Below, piece by piece: positions 1 through 16,795 of a stretch of DNA of 64,000 nucleotides. The stretch spans positions 2,130,738 through 2,194,737 of the forward strand of contig NW_001865040.1 of the NCBI RefSeq assembly GCF_000002865.3. Direction: 5' to 3'. Within the stretch, counting starts at the first letter, position 1; every line of letters starts with the position of its first letter. The translations under genes and the position numbers were made by a program. The notes beneath the pieces are model-generated. The model did no database searches. It worked only from the letters and a program-made list of their open reading frames with translations, and was not told the origin of the DNA. This DNA comes from Monosiga brevicollis MX1 (taxonomy: Eukaryota; Opisthokonta; Choanoflagellata; Craspedida; Salpingoecidae).

Positions 1-1444
1 ATTGGCATAGTCTTCAGGCATGACCGATGCTGACAACCTGAATGACAGACGGCAAGCACGAAGACCGGGTCAAACAGTCAAGAACAAACGTCCGAGGGGC
101 CAGAAAGCTTTCACGCGTGGCATGGTGAACACACACACACACACCGTGAGCCAGCAGTGGGAACTAGCGCGTTGCAATGGATGTTGTACTTGGCGCCCTC
201 GTAGGCCAGCGTGTTGGAGAGACCAACCAGGCCCAGCTTGGCAGCGGAATAGTTGGCCTGTTTTCCCATCAAACGTGATGGCAAATGACATTGGATGTCG
301 GCATTTTATGAGCCAAGTTGGGGTATTGGCTCGAGCCTGCATCGAGCTTCAACAGGAGCAGAGATGATTCAAGCTGCTGAGTAAGGGGCTTGTCGCACCT
401 GGCCAAAGTTGCCGTAGATTCCAGCCGTTGAGGCCGTCATGATGATGCTACCACGCAGACACCAGGCCATGTGGCTGAGGGCCCGCCAAAAGGCCAGAAA
501 TGGCCACCCTGAGGGAACAAGTTGGCAAGCGCGGAACATACCGGCCATATTTTTGTTTGCGCATGTGGGGCCAAGCCGCTCGTGACACGGCAAAACTGCC
601 CTTGAGGTGAACCTGTGTAATAGAAAGGCATGCGCATGGTCATGTTGGTACCAGCGCTGGCTTGACCTTTATAGGATAGCCGCAAGGGGCAGAAAAGCAC
701 AGATGTGTCGGCAAACCTGATGCACGATATCCCAGTCACCCTCGGTCATTTTGCTGAAGGAGCGATCCCGCAGGATTCCTGCGTTGTTGACGACCACATC
801 CACGCGGCCAAATGCCTAACCTCGCAAAACCAAAAGGATAACACTCGAGATCAGGCAAGACCAGGCAAAGTCAGTGGAAGAGCAACTGCTTGCGGCAGCC
901 GCCCACCTTGATAGCAGTGTCCACTACAGCCTGGCCATTGACAACAGAGTCGTAATTGGCCACGGCCGTGCCACCGGCTGCACGAATCTCATCAACCACA
1001 GTATCGGCTGCCCGATTTGATGAGCCATCGCCGCTGACTGAGCCGCCTAGATCGTTCACTGGCACACCAGACCATTAATTCGATGACGAGAGTGTGAGTG
1101 CTATCAAAAGTAGACGATCCCGACTCGGGGAGCAGCAGGCCAAAAAGGCAGAGAAACACTTGCGGTGGCGTATGGACAAGGCTTGGGGGGGAGTTGAAAA
1201 AAAGGGCGGGATTCCAAGCGAGGCCACTTACCGACGACGCGCGCACCCCGCTTCGCAAAGGCCAGCGCATACTCGCGACCCAAGCCTGAGCAGTTGCATC
1301 ATCGTGAGCATGTGCCAGCACGTCCGGGTTTCCACCGAGAGCATGCAAGAGGGCCATTCGCCAGGAATCTTCGAGCTCACCGTTTCCAGCCCCCGTGACA
1401 ATGACGACGCGCTCGTCAAACCGGAGCAGTGAAGCTGCTGCCAT
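1..1444 (-). CDS. HSD17B4: Peroxisomal multifunctional enzyme type 2 (SDR dehydrogenase part), 5' portion
   Basis: This is the N-terminal short-chain dehydrogenase part of the peroxisomal beta-oxidation enzyme HSD17B4/FOX2, which oxidises 3-hydroxyacyl-CoA with NAD. Reading the minus strand, the ATG at 1444-1442 opens [15 protein letters not shown], the Rossmann glycine motif, followed after an intron by [17 protein letters not shown]. Later exons give VNDLGG, then VANYDSV, then [18 protein letters not shown] (about 740-815), then the catalytic serine region [18 protein letters not shown] (about 400-460) and the YxxxK motif [18 protein letters not shown] (about 180-260). The leftmost exon (about 20-45) reads SVMPEDYA. 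The gene runs off the left edge, so whether hydratase and SCP2 domains follow cannot be seen. One donor near 146 lies directly in a GT repeat. It follows trichoplein on the same strand with about 240 bp between them. Identification is strong; exact exon ends are by eye. Confidence 0.93.
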
Positions 1445-1681
1445 TTTGTCGGAAGCTTCACCCTCAAGCAAGATTGGAAAGTGAAAGATCTGATTTGATG
1501 GTGTTATTCGCATCAAAAAAAAATTGTTGATCATTCAGATCGTGTTGTTGAATCAAGAATTGGATCCATTCTGGCATCGCTTCATCGGATTAAATTTGGA
1601 GAAGCAAGGGTCAGACCATGCACGACAGCCGGATGGTGCTAACGCGTGTTATTACGCTGGCAATACACCAGTAGCCTTCTC

Positions 1682-4600
1682 TTAATTCCATGGAATGCGA
1701 CGACGACCAAAGCGGGGGGGCTCAAAGCTGGTATTGGTGATGCGTGCCGTTTCCGACTGCACACGCGCTCGGCGGGTGGCCTCTTCTTGCCTGCAGGATG
1801 CGCGCAACGAAGCAAATGTAAGGGATGTAGCAATGCAGGCACGCGGGTAGGGACAGGGGTCGAGGGTGAGCAGAAAGTAATTGATCCATGCAAGGTTAAA
1901 AAAAAAAAAAAAATAGGTAAATGCAGGACACGCACAGACGCAGGGCTTCGATTTCGGCCGCCTCGCGCTCTTGAGCCCGCTCGCGGGCCATCTTTGCAGC
2001 AAGCTGATCTTGCCAAGCCAACTTCATGTCGCGTCGCGCCGCTGCCTCTTGCTCCTCCGCCTTGGCCTCTTGCTGTATACGAGTGGTTTCGGTGCGTGTG
2101 AGGAAAGCAAAGCCAGCCAGCTGCTCAGTGAAGATGCGAGTGCAAATCGTGGCTGATGGGGCGTACCTGACGGGCCGTGTCGATCGCACGCAGCAGCGTC
2201 TCACGATCAGTAATCAGGTCTTGCTGGGCACTACGGACCTTGGCCAGTTTGTGCTCAATCTGCTCCTGACGCTCAGCTAGCACCTAAAGCAGGAAGAAAG
2301 GTATCAAATTCAAGAGAAGGGTTGAGACAGCAATGAAACGGCAGAAACCCCGGCTTGGATTGAGCGGACTTGCGATCAATTGGCTCTGCAAAAGCACCCC
2401 TACCTGCTGCATCAAGCGCTCTCGAGCAAGCTGCTCCTTCTCCCAAACAGCCTCTTGCTTGGCCCATACCCGTGCCGCCTCGTCACTACCAAGACAAGGA
2501 GATAGATAGTGAGGACCGAGTTGAATATGGAACCATGTGCTCTGGCTTTCATCCACTCGGGCCCAAGGAAATCTGTCAGTGGAAGCCGATTCATACCGAT
2601 ACAGGTCCTCAAACTCAAGCTCTCGTTGACGTTCACGCAACAGTTGACGGCGAGTCTCTGCCTTCATCCATTCCACATCCTCCTGGGCGCGTTGGCGTCT
2701 ATGATGATCCAAGCCAGCGTGTCGCCCGATCGGGGCAATCACGATGACATATCCATGAGACGTTTTCCATGAGACGTTTTCCCCAAAAAAGAGTTGCATG
2801 TTTGTAAAAAAAAAAATTGAGAACATTAGCCAAGGCTTGGTTGTGTGGGCTGTCAACTCTGGCCAAGAGCAAAAGTAGGGCGAGCAGATCAAATGCCTTT
2901 GTGACGGACCGTTGCAGCTTGAGATCTTTGTCCTGCGCCTCGGCTTCAGCCAGCGCCTCAAGCATTCTACAAAGCACCAAGAACAACTGAGCTGGATGAA
3001 CCCGGCAGCACGAAATGCCGTGCCTACGGTGTGCAAACGCGCAGACTGCTGATGCACCGCCAAGCACCGACGACGGCAAGCAAGAGCAACAGACCGCAAA
3101 TCAGTTTCCAGCTCTTCCTGCAGCTGACGTGACCGGCGCATCATGGCGGCTTTGTGTTGGGAACGAAGAGTACGCCCGTAGTGTGCCTAACAGTAGAACG
3201 CGAGGAGATGTGCGGGTAGGTTGAGGTTGTTCCAAGGCAAATCTGAGAAGCAACCGGATCGTTGTGCAATACGGTAATGAGAGGACGAGTCTAGAATACC
3301 TGTTGTTCTTGGGCCGCGCGCTGCTTGCGACGTTCCTCTTCCTCATATAGCCGAGCTTGTTCCAGCTGTAATCAGACAGATACAAAGGTGGGCATGGCTT
3401 GAGAAGGCCAGAAGATGAGATAAGCTAGACAGAAAAGCAGCACCATACCAGAAGTTGGTCATGTTCGCGGCGCAGCCGCTCGGCCTCGGCCTCCCGCTCA
3501 CGTAGCCTAATCAAAAGAAGAATGAGACCAGCGACCTTTGGCGAAGAACGATGATCGCGACCTAATTATATGGGGCGCAGATGGAACGTACAGCTGTACT
3601 TGGCGGTCGAGGTCTTCCTGATGCTGAAGCTCTTTGTCGCGGAGACGACGCTGGCGTTCGAGGTCAGCCTCGCGTCTACGACAAGTCGCAATAATTGGTA
3701 TGAATGCATGTTGGAGAGGAACGGCTCTGACAGGGTGCGATTGAGGGGCACCTACGCGCGCTCGGCTTCAAGTTCCAAGCGACGGCGCTCAGCTGCAGCT
3801 GCACGCTGCTCTTCCTCAATGTCTGCACGACGATCGGAAGCCTATTGGCAACAGGATGCCAAACACATGAGGTCTGGCTTGGCATTAGGCGGGCCGAGGC
3901 TAAAAAAGTACATCAGCAGAATACATCAGCGAGTAGAAAACAATAAAGTCAAGAGATGGAGGCCGGATAACACCTGCTGCTCGCGTTGAGTCTCATAGTA
4001 GGCACGCATGCGGTTGGAGCGCAATTGACGCATATCCTGTGAGGAAAAGAGAGCGATGCAGATTGAGCGTGGGAACACACACAGGCATGCAAACACACTC
4101 GTGAGCTCAGGCAACATGAGGGGTGGCAGGCAACAGTGTACCGGATCATTATCAGCCCATGCTTGATGGAGGCGAGACTCAGCCTCGAGGCGCCGTTCCT
4201 GCTCGCGTTGGAGCTTGAGGTCAGCCAGGCGCGTCCGCATACTTTGATAGTCCTCGCGCGGTGGTCCGATGTCCCGCAGCTCCTGCTCGTATGCCACGCT
4301 GCAAGGATAATCGTCGGGAACCATTGTGCTGAGCAAAGGAGGGAGGGGGGAGGGGGGCAGAGGCAGATACGGGCGAAGGTTTTGGGCAGCGCACTTTTCC
4401 ATTTGCAACAACCGAGAAAGGCGATCGCGTCGCTGTGCCAAGCTGTGCCATGCAACAATCATTAAGATGATGAGGCTGGCGAGCAGGAACCGACGCCAGA
4501 GGAGACCACAGGCAGAGGAGACCACGGGCAGAGCAGACCACGGGCAGAGCAGACCGTTCAGGTTTGATCTCATCGCGAATGCTGTTTTGCGCCGAGCGCA

Positions 4601-5072
4601 TGCTGCGCTGAAAGGATTGTAAAGAGTTCCATTCCTGTCGGCAAGGGACCCGAAGAGCGATAAGGTGCTTTCAGCCCTGGTGGCACTTGGCCAGCGTCTT
4701 TTAAGCAAATTGGCGCGTCTGAGGAAGGGGCGGAGGGGTGATGGCAAGACAAAAAAAAACTTACGGCGACCTTGTCAGCGCGCACGTTTTCCCGCTGGAA
4801 ATAATTGGCTGTTTGCTGCCAATTCTGACGGTGGGCCTGTTCTGACTGGCGCCGGGCCGCAATGGCAGCCTCGGCATCAAACTAATGGGCCACGTCAAAG
4901 CATGTGAGACAGGGAGGGTGACTTGCAACAAGCATAGAAAGACCTGGGTACACGACAAGATTAGGAACGTTGGAAGGCCAAAAGGCGCCAGAAGCCGTTG
5001 GAGTCGCAGTCATCAGCCATTCCGCCGTACCTTGCGCGTAGCAAAGGCGGACCGAAAGGTTGGCAACGCCAT
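1682..5072 (-). CDS. TCHP: Trichoplein (TCHP), coiled-coil centriole/ciliogenesis protein
   Basis: Trichoplein is a coiled-coil protein of centriolar appendages and keratin filaments that activates Aurora A and restrains ciliogenesis in animals. The start ATG at 5072-5070 gives MALPTFRSAFATRK, close to the animal N-terminus MALPT, and splices (donor after 5031) to an exon beginning at 4881, FDAEAAIAARRQSEQAHRQN. Further exons give RLEAESRLHQAWADNDP (about 4145-4190), RRSRQLQEELETDLR (about 3100-3140), EDVEWMKAETRRQLLRERQR (about 2620-2690), VWAKQEAVWEKEQLARERLM (about 2410-2470) and QQEAKAEEQEAAARRDMKLA (about 2000-2070). The last exon ends FEPPRFGRRRIPWN and stop TAA at 1684-1682, matching the family's conserved C-terminal tail ending IAWN. 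Charged heptads run through the trichohyalin/plectin homology region. Introns contain T tracts and a short tandem repeat (4480-4560). Exon joins were inferred from consensus and phase. Confidence 0.92.
4480..4560. repeat. Short tandem repeat (about 16 bp unit) in a trichoplein intron
   Basis: Three to four imperfect copies of a unit close to agaccacgggcagagc follow one another. They lie within an intron of the minus-strand trichoplein gene and show no coding signal. Confidence 0.6.
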
Positions 5073-5763
5073 CGTTGATCTCGCTACAGTACACGGACAC
5101 CCAGGCACCGGCGACGAGCCTCACTTCAAGACACACACTGACACAGACACAGAGGACCAGACACGGACACGGAGCACCAGAAGAGCACCACAAGATCTCT
5201 TCTGATGCTGGAAAACGAAAAGAGAAAAATTTCAACGACTGGAAGACGAAAAGATCCGGATGTAAAGTTCAAGGGGGTTCTCAAAAATACAGTCAAGACG
5301 GACCATTATTGTCTCCTTCCAGGAGTGAGTTCCAAAAACCAACTGATTGCTTCATGCAGCCGAGCTATAGGGTCTAAGACTTCATTTGAAATTCATAAGA
5401 AAGGAAGAAGCGCATTCGGAATGATCCAACCACCAGTGCTACCGTTGCTCACGAAGAGCCATACGGTAGCGCACGGTCATCGAGGAATCAGCGCCTGCCC
5501 ACAAAGGAGTAGGACGATGATCCTGCCTCACGCTCAGGTGATGGACCTCTCTATCTTCATCGTGCGTTTAGGGTTTGTCAACGTAGGAGTACGATGACGG
5601 GAGACCAACTATACAAAAGATCCTGTAGAGTGTGGTCATGCCGGTAACTGAACAACGCACGCTTTATATACACATGCAGTTTTCAAGTCGACTTGTGGGT
5701 ATCTATTATTCAATTATTTTTCTCTGACATCCCCATTTTGTTCTGACATTATCGATGGCGAAA
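5073..5763. other. Intergenic stretch, no gene recognised
   Basis: This lies between the trichoplein start and the palmitoyltransferase stop. It is less GC-rich than the neighbouring exons. Open frames are short and lack a recognisable protein. Two related short blocks (about 5505-5525 and 5584-5605, sharing aggagta and cgatga) were noticed but no RNA gene could be supported. Confidence 0.5.
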
Positions 5764-7436
5764 TCATCGAGCCAGTGGTGGTGGCGCGGGATGGTAGGGC
5801 GGGATGGCCCGGTGCAAGAAGGGGAGCGGCAAGAGCCAGCGCCACCAGTACTGAACGGGCCCAAGCAGGCGTTGGTGATTGATCCAGAAGCCCCGGGGCC
5901 GGTAGGCATCGAGCAGTTCGCGGCGGCGATTGGCACTCTGGAAGCTCAGAAACTCAATGATGGTTCGATCCAAGGAGCGCAGCACCATGATGAAGAAGAG
6001 AAAAGCTGACATGATGGCCAAGCTCGCCAAGGACAGGAACAGCAGCCGTGGCTTGGCGTGCGTCCAGTCGTTGCATGGTGTCGCATCCAACTCGGCCGCC
6101 GTCTCTGTCTGCAAGCAGTACTGGTAGGGATGCAGCGACAGCCAGGTGGCATACACCGTCGCCACCCAGGCATAGAAGATAAACATGAAGAAGAAATGAT
6201 TGTTTCCCTCCCCTGCATGATAGCGACACAACGAGCCAAAAAGAAGAAGTCGTGTCCATGAGAGAGAGTACACGCGTTTTACCCGCTCGCTTGAAAGCTG
6301 GCATGCACCCTTGACTCCCGTCATCCCACCAAGGAGGGGATGGGCGTCCCATCAAACATACCGACGCAGCCCACGGTAAAAGGGCAATGATGATCCATGC
6401 GCACAATGCATCTTTTACAAGAGCTGCAATGATGCGTGCGTGGTGGCTTGGGCAGACGACAAACTCCGCACACCCTATGTCAACAACCCAGCCAGAGACT
6501 GGTCAACCCCGGCACCGGCTAGCAGACCTGTGCGGTTTGTTTGTTTGTTTTTCTGTCGACTGCCGTGCATGCTTTTCTTCGACATGATCGGCATTCTTAT
6601 CCCTTTTGTTTGCGGCAATACCAAACAAACACAAGATGGCGGGGAATAGGGGAGAAGCGAGAGCGGGGCATACTTGGCGGTGGCCGATGCCTCCTCGGCT
6701 CGAGGTCGTCCCGGGTCCGTCACCATGGTCTGCAACAGGGGCGTACCAGAACGGCAACAAAGCAATCACCGGCCGGCATCAGCATCAGCATCAATGGCAT
6801 GGTGCAGGCCAGACAGTCCCGGCTCTGTCAGTCAGTCGTTTGCAATTGATACGTGACTACCATGATGTAGTTTGAGGCAATATTGCTGTTGATCCAGAAT
6901 GATGGCAAGACATGGTACAGGAAGAGCTCCATGTAATGACGGTGCGCAGTGGCTCGCCAAAAGGGAATGTACTCGGTGTAGTGCAGGTAAATGGGCAGGC
7001 CCACCATCACTACAGTTGCAGCTGCCACGCAGTACTCGCCCACGTCACTCCCTCTGACCCAATCGCAAACGCAATCAGAGTAAGAACCATATTCAAAAAA
7101 AAAAAAAAAAAAAAAAAAAAAATAAGCACAAGGAAACACCGACAACGACAAGAAAGGAGTGCAGTGTGGTTGCTGGACCTGGCTGCCGGCCCAACATGAG
7201 GGTGGCGCAAGCGCGGGTACTCGGCATCAACGACAAAGCGACAACCGCTGTTAACTGGCGAGCAGCATCACTCACTTGGCCAAGATACCCGAAAGCCGCA
7301 GCCCCCAGCGGGTGGCACGCAGGTTGTACCCACAGCCATCAGCGATGGTAAAGAAGATCTCCAACGCCAGCGGTCCAATCACCACGGCCACAATCAGCGT
7401 CATCACCACAATCGCAAAGTCAGCCGTGAGTCCCAT
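5764..7436 (-). CDS. ZDHHC16: DHHC palmitoyltransferase, ZDHHC16-like
   Basis: Multi-pass membrane S-acyltransferase that palmitoylates cysteines, probably in the ER/Golgi. The likely start ATG at 7436-7434 begins [20 protein letters not shown], the first membrane segment. The next exons give [10 protein letters not shown] and then [17 protein letters not shown]. The catalytic exon (about 6370-6490) contains [36 protein letters not shown]: the full cysteine-rich zinc domain with the DHHC motif. It continues after an intron into [18 protein letters not shown], so the joined reading is [16 protein letters not shown]. The C-terminal exon (5764-6210) carries the last membrane helix, RTIIEFLS in the place of the TTxE motif, and [10 protein letters not shown], resembling the NPYNYG/NWKVFLG region of ZDHHC16; stop TGA at 5766-5764. 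Subfamily assignment rests on this C-terminal pattern and is less certain than the DHHC call. An intron holds a 28-base T run on the sense strand (7095-7122). Confidence 0.88.
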
Positions 7437-7990
7437 CCCGGCGGTTCCGCCGTCGGTCCGACCGCTCGTCCGTGCCTGGCATAAAATTGCTGACAACAAT
7501 AACCCTAATTTATACGACAATAAGTCTCGCAGCAAACATTAATTAAAATCCCTGTATCTACATCAACCTCATGTACTGTTGCGTCAAGTGGTACAGTAGA
7601 CGAAAGCAGTCAATGTGTACCAACGCCGATGCGAGAACTGACAGTTGGTTCCTGACTGACCCCGTCATTCAACGCCGTCGCCGTCGCCGCCACCGTAGCC
7701 ACCGTCGTCGTCGTCGTCGTCGTCGTCGTTGTCGCTGTCATCTTTGTCGCTGCTAGCGGGACCATCGTTCGTTATAGCATCTCCTCGTCGTCAGGGACCT
7801 GACCGGCCTGGCGTACAAGTCTGCGTGCATTTGAACAAGGGAAAAGGCAAAAGCAGCGGGATTCGAACCGGAATTGGTGCCTGCGGTTTGAAGACCAAGT
7901 TGGCCGCCGCTGCTACTGTCCTGCGCGCGCAGTCACACACTCCGCACAGTCTGTGATCAAGATAGATCAGCCTTGCTTGAACTTGCAAAG
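7437..7990. promoter_or_regulatory. Shared divergent promoter region with a CGT/CGC trinucleotide repeat
   Basis: The palmitoyltransferase (minus) and RPB3 (plus) start codons face away from each other across 554 bp. The interval contains a CGC/CGT trinucleotide array at about 7674-7750 and a B-box-like GGTTCGAATCC on the minus strand near 7858-7868. No TATA element was recognised. The promoter role is inferred from gene orientation only. Confidence 0.5.
7674..7750. repeat. CGC/CGT trinucleotide microsatellite
   Basis: Imperfect cgc/cgt triplets followed by an uninterrupted cgt array and degenerate tgt/cgc copies. It lies between divergent start codons and is not part of a recognised exon. 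Confidence 0.8.
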
Positions 7991-9730
7991 ATGGCCCTCG
8001 CCCCCACCTTCAACAGCTCGCCCCGCATCGAGGTCACGGAGCACAATCACGATGAAATCACTTTTGTCCTCAAAAGCTGCGACCTGGCGCTAGCCAACTC
8101 TTTTCGCCGGTACGCACCGAGCCGGGGCCGCACCGTCCCTCCCTGCCTGCCTGCCTGCCTGCCTCCAACCCCAAGATTTCTTGATTATTGCCGTCATCCT
8201 CATAATCTGCCCGAATCCGCTCTGATCATGACCTTGCCTGTCTGCGTCATGCCCACCATGCAGAGTCATGATTGCTGAGGTTCCCACCATGGCTATTGAT
8301 GCCGTGCACATTGCCAAAAACACCTCCGTTCTGCATGGTCAGTTAGATGCGTGTGCGGTGCTTTCGCGCGTGGTGCTACCCGACCCGGCCCAACTCTGTC
8401 ACTCACCATGTGCCGCACCCTGCTCTGATAGACGAGTTTCTTGCACATCGACTCGGTCTCATCCCCTTGACTTCAGAAGCCGCCGACAAATTTTACTACC
8501 CCCGCGTGCGTCCCAGATGCTCATGCACTCACACCGCCCATCTCCTTGATATTCATGCACATGTGCACAGACATATACGCACGCACGCCCCTGCTCACCA
8601 ACCAAACCTCTTTTGGGGCCGCGACTGGCGCCTTGTTGTTTGGTCTGCTTGGCCTTTTCACGTGTAGGATTGCACGCTCTGCGAGATGGGATGTGATCAT
8701 TGCCAAGTCATGCTCACGCTCGACGTTGAAGGCCACACTGAAGAGGTGACACCTGCACATAGTCTGAAGCTTTGAATGTTCATTCGCCCAGGATTGCCCC
8801 TTTGTTGCTGCGAGCAAGCTTTCTTATCAAACTCGCGCTGACCATGCAGCCGACTCATGTGACAACCGATGACCTCATTTCACAAGCGGCCGGTGACTTT
8901 ATGGCGGTCAAGCCGGTATGCACATGATGCCCAAGCCACCATTCATGTCTGCTTTCGCCCTTGTTGCCCTCCTGTATCTCTGCGCCTGCCTCTGTCCCAA
9001 TGCCTCATCACACGCTGAGGTAGATTTCCGCGCGAGAGGAGAGCAACATCCGCAACCCAATTGTGATTTGCAAATTGGCCAAGGGTCAGCGCATTCAACT
9101 AACCGCCTTTGCGAAAAAGGGCTTTGGCAAGGTTGGTTCTCACTCGTCAACCTTTGCTTCGCTGCTTTCTCCCAACACCGACCTGCCGCCTCACGTTTTG
9201 CGTCCGTCTCCAGGAACATGCAAAGTGGTGCCCAACGGCGGGCATTGCTTTTGAATACGATCCAGATAATGCACTGCGCCACACGTTTTTTGAGGTGCCA
9301 AGCATGTGGCCCAAGAGCGAGGTCTGCTCACACAGCTTCCGATTTCCCGCCTCTAGCCCCCTCATGCCATTCGGTACCTTGTCAGTGAGCTCACCCCCCG
9401 ACCGTTTATTACAACCACAGTTTTCCACACTGCCCGAGGGGGAACACGAGGCCGAGTACGACTACAAGGGCAAGCCAAGCACCTACTTCATGACAGTCGA
9501 GGTGTGTCTCATGTATCCCCACTTTCGCCTTCCGCCCTCGTCACTCTTGCACCACTCGAACCCACTGCTGCCATGACCTTTTTTTTTTTTTTGCCCACTG
9601 TCATTAGAGCACGGGTGCCCTGCCTGCCCCGCTTATTCTCTTTTCTGCCCTCGAGTCCCTGCACGAAAAGCTGAGCAACCTTGTGCGCGTCCTGGATCGT
9701 ATGGATCGCCAAGAGAGTCAAGCTTACTAA
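7991..9730 (+). CDS. POLR2C: RNA polymerase II subunit RPB3
   Basis: RPB3 is the alpha-like subunit that pairs with RPB11 to nucleate RNA polymerase II assembly in the nucleus. The ATG at 7991 opens [20 protein letters not shown], then [11 protein letters not shown], which splices to [20 protein letters not shown] (the conserved alpha-motif VxIAEVPTxAID). Following exons give [20 protein letters not shown], a zinc-binding exon [20 protein letters not shown] (about 8670-8745), [30 protein letters not shown] (about 9065-9130), and then [20 protein letters not shown]. The final exon ends [10 protein letters not shown] with stop at 9728-9730. Order and spacing match RPB3 throughout, including the zinc loop that distinguishes it from the RPAC1 subunit of polymerases I and III. 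About seven introns, the first containing a TGCC repeat (8144-8164). Confidence 0.96.
8140..8164. repeat. TGCC tetranucleotide repeat in RPB3 intron 1
   Basis: Five tandem tgcc units lie in the first intron of the RPB3 gene, a short distance after the donor. Confidence 0.75.
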
Positions 9731-10128
9731 ATGCCCAAACACACGAACACGCTCGTTAGCGGAGCCATGCGAACCGTGATCACGGCTTGATGACGATGCA
9801 TCGTGATCAGAGCATGCTCTCAGGACAATGGCTTTCAATGTGTTTGTTCGTCCTCTTTCGTGTTTCTTTCCCCCCTCCCAGATTTCTGATGGCCAAGACA
9901 CTTTGTTCACCTGCTGCAAACGAACTAGACTACTCGTCCAAAAGCAACGACGTTTCTCATATCAATTCCTGAGTCTCCTTATTCATTCCTTCCCATGCTC
10001 CTTCCCTTCCTTTTCTCGCTTTCCTCTCGTCCTCCAAGCATATGGTCAACGCGATCACCGGGGACGCACTGCGCCCAAACTGAACAAGAAAGAAATCAAC
10101 ATTCGTCTTTTTCCATAACCAGCACACA
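9731..10128. other. Convergent intergenic region
   Basis: The 3' ends of RPB3 (plus) and USP8 (minus) face each other over about 400 bp. Pyrimidine-rich on the plus strand around 9960-10040. No ORF or RNA was supported; it probably holds both 3' untranslated regions and poly(A) sites. Confidence 0.5.
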
Positions 10129-15598
<5,470 letters not shown>

Positions 15599-16795
15599 GT
15601 TGCCAGACCACCTTGACCCAAGGCCAGGTCTGGTTGTGAGTGACCGCCAAGGTCCTCGTGGTGGCACACGTCTGCTGCGTGATTACTTCCGTCTCTGTGC
15701 GCTAGGAAAGCTCGAATCGAAGCCAGACGTCGTACATGTACAGCGTCAAAAAAATAAAAATGGAACCCACGCAACTGAAGGCCGACCTGGTGGACAACCG
15801 CTTCGCAGGCAGGAGAAAAGCAAGGGGCCCAAGGCCGGCTTGAGGAAAAGGAGCGTGCCACATCAGCTAGCAGCACAAGCGCGCTGGCTCCTTACGAATC
15901 CCTACGACGTCAGTCCCGGTTCACTGTCAACAGCAGGCGCTGCCGTTTTCGGCTGCACTCAATTCGACTGACACTGACGGCTTCTCACACACGTAACGTC
16001 GCCAAGCTGGGCGATGGTGGAGAGAACATCTGTTCTAAACACGTGTTGTATATCGCCGTTGTTAATGCGTGTTTCTAGTTCCATCGCCGTCTCGAAAAAA
16101 TCACTCAATTGTCAGACAAACGAAAATTTCAAAAGACACAACACGCACATTCGAAAAAACCGGTTTTTCCAGTCAACCACCACACGCACACACACACACA
16201 CGTTAGTACTTGTTGCCACACACACACACACGCACACACACACACACAACACAGGGCACTACTTTCGGATTCCCAGTAGGTGGCACCACCACAGAACCGC
16301 TCCCCCCCCCTCTCTCTTGGTCCCGTTAGCCCTTGTCATTTGATTAGCCCTGAATAGCATTCACCTCGCCATCACCCCTTGGTCCCCTGGCCCTTGTGTC
16401 TGAAGGGCGCTCTCGGGTTTTGTCGTCGGGGTCATTGGCGGTAAGGTACGTACGACCACTTGTCCTCGTCATCACCGTCCGGCCTCGGTTAACCCTTGCA
16501 CCACCACTTGTCCCTTCTTCCCTGTCTCGTGTTGGGCGTCGTCATCGTGAGCCGCGTCAAATCGTTGTGTCGCGACCTAGTCTTGGCTCACTGCATGTAA
16601 ACCTGCTCGTCCCGCCGCCACCTCGCCCAAGCAGCCCGTCTTGTCAAGGGGCAAAATCATTCGCCAAAACAGGACGACAGCCTCGTCTTCTGCTTCTTTC
16701 CGTCCTTTTCCATTATTGAATTTTTATTAAAATAACGGCCCAGGCGTGGTGGCATTGAGCCTTGACCCACCCCTTGGTGAATAGCAACCGCAGCC
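15599..16795. promoter_or_regulatory. Divergent USP8/XPO1 intergenic region with CA repeats
   Basis: About 1.2 kb separates the divergent start codons of USP8 and exportin-1. CA repeats occur at about 16185-16202 and 16218-16249. The frames here give no recognisable protein. The segment just before the XPO1 start is AT-rich (16708-16738), then GC-rich to the ATG. Bidirectional promoter activity is inferred from orientation. Confidence 0.5.

Noticed and set aside
2284-3144. Single 286-codon minus-strand frame as an independent gene
   Set aside because: It contains two separate trichoplein exon segments joined by unspliced intron sequence.
5500-5655. Possible C/D snoRNA (cgatga blocks followed by ctga)
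   Set aside because: Box C matches are imperfect and no terminal stem pairs across the candidate.
7853-7915. tRNA-like signal on the minus strand: A-box-like and perfect B-box (GGTTCGAATCC) with a TCA-containing loop, suggesting tRNA-Sec
   Set aside because: A 7-bp end pairing (GCAGCGG/CCGCTGC) encloses only 61 bases. The D, anticodon and T stems cannot be formed together, and no extended acceptor fits a selenocysteine tRNA. It is at most a degenerate remnant.
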